Shown: piece after piece, positions 1 to 5,109 of the stretch | How positions within the stretch are numbered: position 1 is the first letter of the stretch | Layout: each line of letters opens with the position of its first letter | NCBI GenBank assembly: GCA_020723725.1 | Contig: DYIG01000050.1 | Span: forward strand, 1 to 9,545 | DNA from: Thermaerobacter marianensis | GTDB taxonomy: Bacteria; Bacillota; Sulfobacillia; DYIH01; DYIG01 | DNA length: 9,545 nt | Direction: 5' to 3' | Notes under the pieces: model-generated | Seen by the model: only the letters and a program-made list of their open reading frames with translations | Told to the model about the DNA's origin: nothing | The model's database searches: none | Made by a program: the position numbers and the translations under genes

Positions 1-897
1 CCGCACAACATTACCGTCCCGGTCCTTCTCCCAAATCCTCTCCAATGCGGCCCAACTGCCAACGTCGTCCCAGGCAAAGTCCACCGGTATGACCACACAC
101 CCCTGGACCTTCTCCACGACCCCGTAATCGAAAGACAGCCTTGGCAAGGAAGCGAACTGCCCCCTGATCTCAGAGGTCCAGGCCCCTCCGTCCATCGAAG
201 CCACCATGCGTGTCATGGCGTCGTGGAGCCAAGGCAAGTGCAGTTTAAAGAGGTCGAGCAGTACGGGCAGCCTTACGGCAAACATCCCGCTGTTCCAAAG
301 GTAGTTTCCAGCCTCCAGGAAGGACTCAGCCCTCTCCGCTGTTGGTTTCTCAACAAAACGCACAACGTTTTTGACAGGCCACCCGTTGATCACCGCTGTC
401 GTTTCACCACATTCGATGTAACCGTAGCCGACTTCTGGCCGGTCCGGGTTGATCCCCAGGAGCACCAGGCTGGCGCCGAAGGCCGCCTGGGCGGAGGCCT
501 TGATGGCCGATAGAAAGCGCTCCTCGTTCCCGATCACATGGTCCGCCGGCAGGATCACCAGGGAGACATCGGGGTGGCGCCGGTTGATATGCAAAGCGGC
601 CAGACTGATGCAGGGAGCGGTATCGCGCCCGACAGGTTCAAGTATTAGGTTCTCCGGGCTCAGGGCAGGGAGCTGGCCAAGGGTCAAGTCCCTGTAATTC
701 TCAGGGGTAACCACATACACCATTTCCGCAGGCACGATGTTGGTTACCCGCTTGAAGGTTTCCTGAAGAAGCGTACCGCCTGAGTTCAGGGGAAGGAACT
801 GCTTGGGGAACCTGGCCCTGCTGCGCGGCCAGAATCTCTCCCCCTTCCCGCCAGCCATGATCAGTATGGCCAGCCGTTCTATGGTCAGGGCAACCAC
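1..897 (-). CDS. manC: Mannose-1-phosphate guanylyltransferase, 3' end missing
   Basis: Makes GDP-mannose from mannose-1-phosphate and GTP in the cytoplasm, for mannose- and fucose-type sugars of polysaccharides or glycans. The 299 visible residues hold the nucleotidyltransferase fold: GGKGERFWPRSR (16-27) with PKQF (31-34) is the nucleotide-binding signature, followed by EPVGRDTAP (87-95), PADH (117-120), GYGYIE (157-162), FVEKP (181-185), WNSGMF (201-206), FDYGVVEK (256-263) and WDDVGSW (276-282). Family members run to roughly 350 residues, so the last 50 or so lie beyond the left edge. There is no ATG before the first beta strand; an in-frame TGA lies upstream, and GTG at 897 is the only common start codon that keeps that strand. 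ATG at 858 would remove it. No clear ribosome binding site is seen, and a hairpin (898-919) abuts the GTG. The gene is third in a minus-strand run, 49 nt after the DUF523 gene. The family is certain; the start is less so. Confidence 0.95.
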   Translation of the reverse strand, partial: MVALTIERLAILIMAGGKGERFWPRSRARFPKQFLPLNSGGTLLQETFKRVTNIVPAEMVYVVTPENYRDLTLGQLPALSPENLILEPVGRDTAPCISLAALHINRRHPDVSLVILPADHVIGNEERFLSAIKASAQAAFGASLVLLGINPDRPEVGYGYIECGETTAVINGWPVKNVVRFVEKPTAERAESFLEAGNYLWNSGMFAVRLPVLLDLFKLHLPWLHDAMTRMVASMDGGAWTSEIRGQFASLPRLSFDYGVVEKVQGCVVIPVDFAWDDVGSWAALERIWEKDRDGNVVR

Positions 898-919
898 CCC
901 CGAGAAGCTTATCTCGGGG
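898..919 (-). other. Perfect hairpin abutting the manC start codon
   Basis: On the minus strand CCCCGAGA, a six-base loop TAAGCT, then TCTCGGGG form an 8-bp G+C-rich stem. Its last base touches the proposed GTG start of manC (895-897). No U-tract follows on either strand, so it is not an ordinary intrinsic terminator. It occupies the place where a ribosome binding site would be expected. It could dampen manC initiation, be an RNA processing site between the DUF523 gene and manC, or hint that translation is coupled or starts elsewhere. The structure is seen in the sequence; any function is inference. Confidence 0.6.
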
Positions 920-946
920 ATTCATATGAGAGTGAAGGGTTATTCA

Positions 947-1414
947 TCACCCGGTTCCTATAACACGGATACCGTTTTTCTCAAGGAGGGCGGTCGTAAC
1001 GCCACGGCCAGGGCGGGTAACGCCTTCAAAAGCCCCGTTAAACACGGCGCTCTGGCCACAGGAAGGGCTCCGTTCCTTGAACAGACACCAGGAGGCATTG
1101 GCCGCTCTTGCCAGGTGGAGGGTTTCACGGGCACCGCGCAGGAAGGCATCCGTCACGTCCCTGCCTTCCCTGTCAACCACCCGGGCCCGGCCATCAAGAA
1201 CACCTTCCCCGTCGCCTCCCTTGATCTCCGCGGGCGGGCGCGGCGTCGGAAGCCCTCCCAACTGCTCCGGACACACAGGGACTGCGCGCCCGGCAGCCAG
1301 CAGCGACAGAACCAACGGGTCGGGGCAAGCCCCCCCATCATAACGGCACTTCAAACCAGCCAGGCAGGCGCTTACAAGGCACTTCCCTGACGGCAAACCC
1401 TGTTCCAAATCCAC
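947..1414 (-). CDS. DUF523 / TudS-like iron-sulfur protein
   Basis: A 155-residue protein of the DUF523 (YbbK) family. A characterised member, TudS, is a [4Fe-4S] enzyme that desulfurates 2-thiouracil, so a thio-nucleobase or tRNA-sulfur salvage role is possible but not shown here. Conserved cysteines sit in the expected places: SACLAGLKCRYDG (C17 in the CLxG motif), VPVCPEQLGG (C48) and SPSCG (C119). These correspond to the three cluster-ligating cysteines of TudS. The stretch GVLDGRARVVDREGRDVT and the end GVTTALLEKNGIRVIG are also typical. I chose GTG at 1414 because GGGGTGA lies just upstream and the frame before it overlaps the end of the preceding gene. The frame stays open to 1462, which would add 16 residues of doubtful value. 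The stop of the upstream membrane-protein gene is only 4 nt away, which suggests translational coupling. Family assignment is firm; substrate is unknown. Confidence 0.88.
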   Translation of the reverse strand: MDLEQGLPSGKCLVSACLAGLKCRYDGGACPDPLVLSLLAAGRAVPVCPEQLGGLPTPRPPAEIKGGDGEGVLDGRARVVDREGRDVTDAFLRGARETLHLARAANASWCLFKERSPSCGQSAVFNGAFEGVTRPGRGVTTALLEKNGIRVIGTG

Positions 1415-1418
1415 CAGC

Positions 1419-1682
1419 TCACCCCGGGAAAAGATATACCAGAGAATAGGCCAGGCCGCCAAGGAAGGTTACGGAAACCGCCAGTATCCATATGATAAAC
1501 CCGGTTGAACGAAACTCGACCATTCCGTGCCGGGGGGCGTTTATCTCCTCGGCATCAACAGGGAAACGCGATAGGGCCCTCTGGTGAACTCGAACGACGC
1601 GCATAGTATCTGCCCGAAGGGCGGCCAGACGTTCATCAACGGAATGTCGCTCCGGCACGGGATGAGGAGGTCTGCGTAACAA
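1419..1682 (-). CDS. Small single-pass membrane protein, unknown function
   Basis: An 87-residue protein I do not recognise. Its first 60 residues are charged and rich in Arg and Pro (RLAALRADTMRVVRVHQR) and would lie on one side of the membrane. Residues about 62-85 are a strongly hydrophobic segment (FIIWILAVSVTFLGGLAYSL) ending in YLFPG, that is, a C-terminal membrane anchor. The start is TTG at 1682, supported by GGAGGG 9 nt upstream; no other start is better placed. The TGA stop is 4 nt before the GTG of the DUF523 gene, so the two are probably co-translated. No promoter is obvious between the terminator at 1700-1727 and the start, so transcription may rely on read-through. The ribosome binding site and coupling argue for a real gene; function is unknown. 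Confidence 0.7.
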   Translation of the reverse strand: MLRRPPHPVPERHSVDERLAALRADTMRVVRVHQRALSRFPVDAEEINAPRHGMVEFRSTGFIIWILAVSVTFLGGLAYSLVYLFPG

Positions 1683-1691
1683 ATTGTATAT

Positions 1692-1697
1692 CCCTCC
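1692..1697 (-). promoter_or_regulatory. Shine-Dalgarno site fixing a TTG start
   Basis: GGAGGG on the minus strand lies 9 nt before TTG at 1682. It is the strongest argument that the 87-codon membrane-protein frame is translated and that its start is TTG. Confidence 0.6.
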
Positions 1698-1699
1698 GC

Positions 1700-1727
1700 A
1701 AAATACAGGGAGGCCTAAAAGCCTCCC
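1700..1727 (-). terminator. Intrinsic terminator of the perR-rbr-cupin operon
   Basis: On the minus strand GGGAGGC, a loop TTTTAG and GCCTCCC make a 7-bp stem followed by TGTATTTT. It lies 44 nt after the cupin stop codon. There is no U-tract in the plus direction. It also sits directly before the TTG of the next minus-strand gene, so leakage could feed the membrane-protein/DUF523/manC run. Confidence 0.82.
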
Positions 1728-1771
1728 CGTAAGACAAACTTATTATCCCACTACTGGAACCGATTTACCCG

Positions 1772-2140
1772 TTAGCCCCTGTTCTCGGTCGTGGCCGGCA
1801 TCTGCGTGCTCTGTGCGGCAATCAGGTCGCCGGAGCCCGTATTGACGAGCTTGTGCCAAACGCCAGCCGGGGCCAACACTATTGATCCGGCCTTCACCTC
1901 AATTGAGGCCTCGCTGCTGCCGTCGTCGAGGTAAAAGGTCCCTTCGCCCTGGATAACGAAAAAGATCTGATCACTGCCCGGATGCCGATGGTAATCCAAA
2001 ACCTGTCCGGGGCGGAAGTAGTAGGTGTCAACACCCATCTGCTCAGTCTTCAGATTGGGGACCTTCCTCACTACTGTGTCCCTGAATTCGGCCCCATCAA
2101 GGACATTCACGTGTTTGACTTCAAGGGTTACCTCTTGCAT
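1772..2140 (-). CDS. Single-domain cupin protein
   Basis: A 122-residue small beta-barrel protein of the cupin_2 type. Motif 1 is complete in spacing: G45, H51, H53 and G65. The usual metal-ligand glutamate is Gln58 (HRHPGSDQIFFVIQG). Motif 2 is textbook: G85, P91, G93, H96, N100 (GSIVLAPAGVWHKLVN). Three histidines therefore remain to bind a metal, but the substrate cannot be told. ATG at 2140 is chosen because AAGGGG lies 8 nt upstream; GTG at 2149 would touch that site. The gene is third in the perR-rubrerythrin-cupin operon, 24 nt after rubrerythrin, and is followed by a terminator. The context suggests a role in oxidative stress, for example a small dioxygenase-like or sensor protein. 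This role is inferred only from the neighbours. Confidence 0.88.
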   Translation of the reverse strand: MQEVTLEVKHVNVLDGAEFRDTVVRKVPNLKTEQMGVDTYYFRPGQVLDYHRHPGSDQIFFVIQGEGTFYLDDGSSEASIEVKAGSIVLAPAGVWHKLVNTGSGDLIAAQSTQMPATTENRG

Positions 2141-2164
2141 ATATGACACCCCTTAAAAGGTTAA

Positions 2165-2674
2165 TTAGATATTGATCTCGAGTTTCTCGAGCATCGCTTT
2201 GTAGGCATTGGCATGCCTGAGCTCATGCCTGGCAACAGACTCGAAATAGCGGGCGATGTCCTCAAAGCCCTCTTCACGCGCTACACGGGCAAATTCAGGA
2301 TACATGCTTTCGTTTTCGTAAGACTCCCCTTCAATAGCCGCCTTGAGGTTGTGCGCCGTTGCACCTGGCCAACCGAGATAAGCGAGGTGGGAAAGCGCGT
2401 GCGCCGTTTCATCAGCGGCTGCACGGGCAAAGGCTTCAGCCGCCTCCTCATTCCCCTCAGCCCTGGCCAAAATCTCATATGCTGTGTAGCGCCTGTTTGC
2501 TTGCGCTTCCCCGCCAAATGCAGCCTTCAGGTTAGCCTCTGTCCGGGAACCTGCCAGGCCCTCAACACCGTTGAATGGCACGAAATCCTTGGTCGAAGCC
2601 CCGCAAACAGGACATTTATCAGGAGCCTCACTGCCGAACGCAACGTGTTTACATTTCTTGCACTGCCATCTCAT
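2165..2674 (-). CDS. rbr: Reverse rubrerythrin (N-terminal rubredoxin domain)
   Basis: A 169-residue non-haem iron protein that reduces hydrogen peroxide to water (and, in clostridial relatives, can act with oxygen) using electrons from NAD(P)H via redox partners. The domain order is reversed compared with classic rubrerythrin. A rubredoxin-like FeCys4 site comes first (C5, C8, C21, C24 in CKKC and CPVC), followed by the four-helix diiron ferritin-like domain: GGEAQANRRY (E56), ADETAHA (E89, H92), EGESYENESMYPEFA (E117, E120) and ARHELRHANAY. The length and both metal sites are intact. ATG at 2674 has AGGGGGG about 8 nt upstream. It lies 18 nt after perR and 24 nt before the cupin gene. Like other clostridial reverse rubrerythrins beside PerR-type genes, it is expected to be derepressed by peroxide or oxygen. 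Confidence 0.95.
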   Translation of the reverse strand: MRWQCKKCKHVAFGSEAPDKCPVCGASTKDFVPFNGVEGLAGSRTEANLKAAFGGEAQANRRYTAYEILARAEGNEEAAEAFARAAADETAHALSHLAYLGWPGATAHNLKAAIEGESYENESMYPEFARVAREEGFEDIARYFESVARHELRHANAYKAMLEKLEINI

Positions 2675-2692
2675 CTCAAAATCCCCCCTGTT

Positions 2693-3145
2693 TTATTTTT
2701 GCTCTTCCCTAGCACCTGAACCGGGGCCCTGGCACTCCCAGCAGTACCCATACAGGAGCAAGTCTATCCTGTCGCTGAGACGGTACTGCGTCATCCGGGA
2801 TATCTCCTTATGCAAACGGGCTATGTCCTCGGATGACAGGTTGTCTATATCATCGACCCTGCCACAGGACAGGCAGGTGACATGGGCATGTGGTTCCGCG
2901 TTACCGTCATACCTGAAGTGCCCCTGGCCTGGGTTGAATTTTTGAACCAACCCTGCCGATTCAAATGTTTCTAGGGTCTTATACACCGTATTGAAACTCA
3001 TAACCGGATGCGATTCCCTCACCTTTTCATAGATCTGCTCAGCGGTGGGGTGCGCTTTTGTCTGCCTCAGCATCTCGTAGATCACAAGCCTCTGGGGCGT
3101 CGGTTTAAGCCCTTTGCTTCTAAGAATCAACGCCGTTTCATTCAT
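2693..3145 (-). CDS. perR: Peroxide-sensing Fur-family repressor, PerR type
   Basis: A 150-residue metal-dependent DNA-binding repressor that senses peroxide by oxidation of iron-ligating histidines. An N-terminal winged helix (residues about 10-75, with PTPQRLVIYEML and SFNTVYKTLE) is followed by the dimerisation and metal-binding domain. Every metal ligand of Bacillus subtilis PerR is found at a constant offset of five residues: H32, D80, H86, H88 and D99 for the regulatory iron, and C91 and C94 with the C-terminal YCWEC cysteines for structural zinc (the latter pair at a slightly different offset). The aspartate at 99, where Fur usually has glutamate, supports PerR rather than Fur or Zur. 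ATG at 3145 has AAGGGGGTGG about 8 nt upstream. It is the first gene of the perR-rubrerythrin-cupin operon, and its own promoter carries a PerR-box-like operator, so autoregulation is likely. Confidence 0.93.
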   Translation of the reverse strand: MNETALILRSKGLKPTPQRLVIYEMLRQTKAHPTAEQIYEKVRESHPVMSFNTVYKTLETFESAGLVQKFNPGQGHFRYDGNAEPHAHVTCLSCGRVDDIDNLSSEDIARLHKEISRMTQYRLSDRIDLLLYGYCWECQGPGSGAREEQK

Positions 3146-3193
3146 CGTTAACCCACCCCCTTCAGTTTAGCAATTTATCTTTGGACTATGGCT

Positions 3194-3222
3194 ATCTTAT
3201 GATAATACTTACTATCTGTCAA
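3194..3222 (-). promoter_or_regulatory. Sigma-A promoter of the perR-rbr-cupin operon
   Basis: On the minus strand a perfect -35 TTGACA (3217-3222) is followed after exactly 17 nt by TAAGAT (3194-3199), which matches the -10 consensus at four of six positions. It lies about 50 nt upstream of the perR ATG, leaving a short leader with the perR ribosome binding site. Confidence 0.75.
3197..3211. promoter_or_regulatory. PerR-box-like operator
   Basis: TTATGATAATACTTA read on the plus strand fits the PerR box (TTATAAT, one base, ATTATAA) at 10 of 14 defined positions; the left half matches 6 of 7. It overlaps the -10 element and spacer of the perR promoter, the expected place for a repressor site. 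It is flanked by direct repeats of CTATC (3192-3196 and 3212-3216). The match is imperfect, so binding is inferred from sequence and context. Confidence 0.55.
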
Positions 3223-3279
3223 TCCTTACTGCAGGCAATCATTTAAATTAGCTGGCAGGGGCTTTAAGGGGTTGTTTGG

Positions 3280-3366
3280 ATGTTAGTGGCAGGAAACACG
3301 AATGCCGCAGGTTTTTCCCCACGGCACACGTGCGGCAACGGCTTATTTTTTATCAAGAAGCCGTGA
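3280..3366 (+). CDS. Possible 28-codon leader ORF upstream of the PilZ gene
   Basis: ATG at 3280 is preceded by AAGGGG with 8 nt spacing, an arrangement like those of real genes in this window. The frame encodes MLVAGNTNAAGFSPRHTCGN and eight more residues, ending GLFFIKKP, then TGA. I recognise no family. It overlaps alternative hairpins (3286-3337), so it might be a leader peptide or just a chance frame within a structured leader. An overlapping frame starting TTG at 3276 runs without a stop into the PilZ gene, but its added 63 residues resemble nothing and TTG is too close to AAGGGG. Confidence 0.22.
   Translation: MLVAGNTNAAGFSPRHTCGNGLFFIKKP
3286..3337 (+). other. Mutually exclusive hairpins in the PilZ leader
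   Basis: GTGGCA (3286-3291) can pair with TGCCGC (3303-3308; 6 bp including one G-U), closing an 11-base purine-rich loop. The same segment, TGCCGCA (3303-3309), is perfectly complementary to TGCGGCA (3331-3337), so the two stems exclude each other. Just downstream ACGGCTT (3339-3345) can pair with AAGCCGT (3359-3365), and a T-rich run, TTATTTTTTATC, lies between its arms. I do not recognise a known riboswitch class. The pairings are seen in the sequence; a regulatory role is inference. Confidence 0.35.
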
Positions 3367-3464
3367 CTCCTCTTTCTACTTGTCCAGACAAATTCCTGCA
3401 AAATGCAGTTCTAGATATTTTAGTCGGCAAATTGAGTTCCGATTATATTATTGGTGGGTTAATT

Positions 3465-4076
3465 ATGAGCCGCGGAAATGTTTCACGGAACAGCCCTGTC
3501 GCCCTTTTCATTGAAGAAACGGAATTCATTCCGGGTACGGTTTTGACCGCCACGCCGGAGCAAATGACTATTCTCATCCCGGATGATACTCCACCTCTCC
3601 AGGGATTAAAGGGATGGTCTACCCGGGTTCGCTTTGTTAACCAGAAGGGTTGCCACGACTTCATCGGGAAGATTATCGATCAAAGTTACTCACCGCCTGC
3701 CATCACACTGGAAATCAAAGAGGTTCAAAGCCGCCAACAGAGGGGTTACTTCCGCTGGGAAGTGGACCTCCCAGCAATATCAGCCACCAGCCCCTCTGAC
3801 GTAAAAGAGTGTCGTTTGGTGGATATCAGCGGGGGCGGAGCCCGGATAATAAGCGACACTCCAATGGTTATTGGTGATGAGTTCGAACTGAGGTTCATCC
3901 TGCCCGACGGACCAATCGCCCTGCAATCCCGGGTGGTACGGAACGTACCCACTGACAAACGGCAACCCCGTTACGTTTATGGCGTAGAGTTTGTGGGCAT
4001 AACGGATAGAGACCGAAACCGCGTGGTTAATTTTATCTTCTCTGAGCAGGCAAACTCCCGCCGGTTTGAAAAATAA
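3465..4076 (+). CDS. PilZ-domain protein with N-terminal YcgR-like domain
   Basis: A 203-residue cytoplasmic protein predicted to bind cyclic di-GMP. The first 85 or so residues form a beta-rich domain like the N-terminal domain of YcgR-type proteins (PGTVLTATPEQMTILIP, then HDFIGKIIDQ). The C-terminal half is the PilZ domain with both ligand-binding motifs intact: RxxxR as R93-GYF-R97 and DxSxxG as D120-ISGG-G125, followed by the family-typical YVYGVEFVG. YcgR-type proteins act on flagellar motors or other surface functions, but no partner gene is nearby. ATG at 3465 is preferred because GGTGGG lies about 6 nt upstream and the family-like sequence begins soon after; the frame stays open back to a TTG at 3276. 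It is the only plus-strand gene, divergent from perR (320 nt between starts) and convergent with the LysM-SleB gene (31 nt between stops). Confidence 0.88.
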   Translation: MSRGNVSRNSPVALFIEETEFIPGTVLTATPEQMTILIPDDTPPLQGLKGWSTRVRFVNQKGCHDFIGKIIDQSYSPPAITLEIKEVQSRQQRGYFRWEVDLPAISATSPSDVKECRLVDISGGGARIISDTPMVIGDEFELRFILPDGPIALQSRVVRNVPTDKRQPRYVYGVEFVGITDRDRNRVVNFIFSEQANSRRFEK

Positions 4077-4099
4077 AACGGAGGCCCTGCTGGGCCTCC
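4066..4099 (-). terminator. Intrinsic terminator of the LysM-SleB gene
   Basis: On the minus strand GGAGGCCC, loop AGCA and GGGCCTCC form an 8-bp G+C-rich stem (4080-4099) followed by GTTTTATTTTT. It lies just after the hydrolase stop codon, and its U-tract overlaps the last codons of the convergent PilZ gene. In the plus direction the stem is followed by TGCAAACTC, so it is at best a weak terminator for the PilZ transcript. Confidence 0.87.
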
Positions 4100-4106
4100 T
4101 GCAAAC

Positions 4107-4814
4107 TCAAGCTAGGAAGTAATGATCCCCGATGATACGCAGCACCGGGTGACTCCAAAGAAAAGAGCTCCAGCTTTTGGCCGGATTGAAGAAGAACAGC
4201 GCCCCGCCTGTCGGGTCCCAGCCAGCCAGGGCATCCCGGGCTGCCTGCAGGGCTGTCTGCGATGGCTGCAACCAAAGCTGGCCGTTGGATGCCGGTTCAA
4301 ATTGCCCCGGGTCATATATAACGCCGGAGATCGTGTTCGGAAACTGGCTGCTTCTTACCCGGTTAAGCACCACGGCGCCGACTGCCACCTGGCCCTCATA
4401 TGACTCCCCCCGGGCCTCGGCGTTGATCAGCCGGGCGAGCAGCATTACATCGTCGTTGCTGGCAGCCACCGAACCGCCGGACCACCCCGTGGTCTTGGCG
4501 GTGCTGACGGTTGCGGCGCTAGCGTTTGTGGTGCGGGTCGTTGGAACCCAGAGGATCTCCCCTACATATAGGTAGTCGTTCCAGCGGTGGTTGGCCTGTC
4601 GGAGGGAAGTTATGGTTGTCCCAAAGCGCTGGGATAGTTTCCACAGGCTGTCCCCCGACCGCACGGTGTAAAGAAAACCCCCATCTGCGCTGGCCGCGGT
4701 TGCCTGGTTTGGCAACAACGCTGTTATAATAGTTGCAGTTGCAGCCAATAATGTTGCCAGCGCCAAACTGAAATATCGCTTCCTCCTGAATGAAGAAACT
4801 TGGACGCCATACAT
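4107..4814 (-). CDS. Exported LysM / SleB-family cell wall hydrolase
   Basis: A 235-residue secreted peptidoglycan-binding hydrolase. Residues 10-13 are basic (RRKR), then a hydrophobic stretch (about 15-34) ends near ATAASA (39-43), which fits a signal peptide. A single LysM domain follows (about 48-91, YTVRSGDSLWKLSQRFGTT to LYVGEILWVP), then a Ser/Thr/Ala linker. Residues about 122-234 are the Hydrolase_2 (SleB/CwlJ) domain, with the probable catalytic glutamate E133 in INAEARGE plus VVLNRV, DPGQFEP, FFNP and a terminal IIGDHYFL. Such enzymes cleave muramic-lactam-type cortex in spore germination; relatives under cyclic di-AMP control are thought to serve growth or wall remodelling. ATG at 4814 has AAAGGAGTG about 7 nt upstream. 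It is a single-gene unit with its own promoter, ydaO-type riboswitch and terminator, so wall hydrolysis is tied to cyclic di-AMP level. Confidence 0.92.
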   Translation of the reverse strand: MYGVQVSSFRRKRYFSLALATLLAATATIITALLPNQATAASADGGFLYTVRSGDSLWKLSQRFGTTITSLRQANHRWNDYLYVGEILWVPTTRTTNASAATVSTAKTTGWSGGSVAASNDDVMLLARLINAEARGESYEGQVAVGAVVLNRVRSSQFPNTISGVIYDPGQFEPASNGQLWLQPSQTALQAARDALAGWDPTGGALFFFNPAKSWSSFLWSHPVLRIIGDHYFLA

Positions 4815-4832
4815 CGGCGTTCACTCCTTTCT

Positions 4833-5009
4833 TCTGCCTGCGAGGTGAGCTGACGGGTTCGGTGAAAGGAAAAGACCTTCGGCCGCGGACCTGATGCGCG
4901 AACCGATTCACCCCTGACAGGGAGGACCGGGGGGTATCCCTGTCGGATATGGTTCCCCCGCCCCGCCGCCGTGGTTTAAAGGGTCCCACGGTCGGACAGG
5001 TTCGGCAGA
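4833..5009 (-). promoter_or_regulatory. Cyclic di-AMP riboswitch (ydaO/yuaA class)
   Basis: The leader of the LysM-SleB gene carries the conserved blocks of this class in the right order on the minus strand: TCTGCCGAACC at the 5' end, GGGGGAACC (4951-4959), GGGGTGAATC (4905-4914), GAACCCGTCAGCTCACCTCG (4841-4860), and a closing GGCAGA (4833-4838) that pairs with the opening TCTGCC (5004-5009). Variable hairpins sit between the blocks: CCGTGG/CCACGG (4969-4991) and GACAGGG/CCCTGTC (4916-4944). The class is known to bind cyclic di-AMP and usually to switch genes off, often cell wall hydrolases, which fits the gene below it. No terminator lies between the aptamer and the ATG. The ribosome binding site (4822-4830) follows the closing helix by only 2 nt, so control is probably at translation. 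Confidence 0.93.
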
Positions 5010-5020
5010 TTTCGCCACCA

Positions 5021-5049
5021 ATAGTAGCCACGCCATTTGACAGGGACAA
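5021..5049 (-). promoter_or_regulatory. Sigma-A promoter of the riboswitch / LysM-SleB transcript
   Basis: On the minus strand TTGTCC (5044-5049) is followed after 17 nt by TACTAT (5021-5026), each matching four of six consensus positions. The expected start of transcription is about 5-10 nt before the first aptamer helix, exactly where it should be. No strong terminator separates it from the end of the upstream YhaN-like gene; only a 4-bp stem, GGTT/AACC, is seen near 5065, so some read-through is possible. Confidence 0.6.
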
Positions 5050-5109
5050 TGCAAAATATCTGGTTTTATAACCGCATGTTGGCAATACGTAATGGAAGTG
5101 CTATCTCAT

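Noticed and set aside
803..1390. Plus-strand open frame of 195 codons opposite the DUF523 and manC genes
   Set aside because: It is antisense to two genes with clear family motifs, and the translation is Arg/Pro-rich without recognisable features.
2213..2719. Plus-strand open frame of 168 codons opposite rubrerythrin
   Set aside because: It is antisense to a fully conserved rubrerythrin and has no domain signal.
3417..3448. Sigma-D (flagellar) type promoter, TAGT followed after 14 nt by CCGATTAT, before the PilZ gene
   Set aside because: The -35 match to TAAA is poor and the start of transcription would fall almost on the ribosome binding site.
3276..3464. Longer form of the PilZ protein starting with TTG at 3276
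   Set aside because: The extra 63 residues resemble no YcgR domain, TTG is only 4 nt from AAGGGG, and ATG at 3465 has its own ribosome binding site.
4080..4099. Bidirectional terminator shared by the PilZ and hydrolase genes
   Set aside because: A U-tract follows the stem only on the minus strand; on the plus strand it is followed by TGCAAACTC.
4519..5085. Long minus-strand open frame (188 codons) covering the riboswitch and the start of the hydrolase gene
   Set aside because: It overlaps the hydrolase in another frame, its right half is the conserved ydaO-type RNA, and the translation shows no domain.
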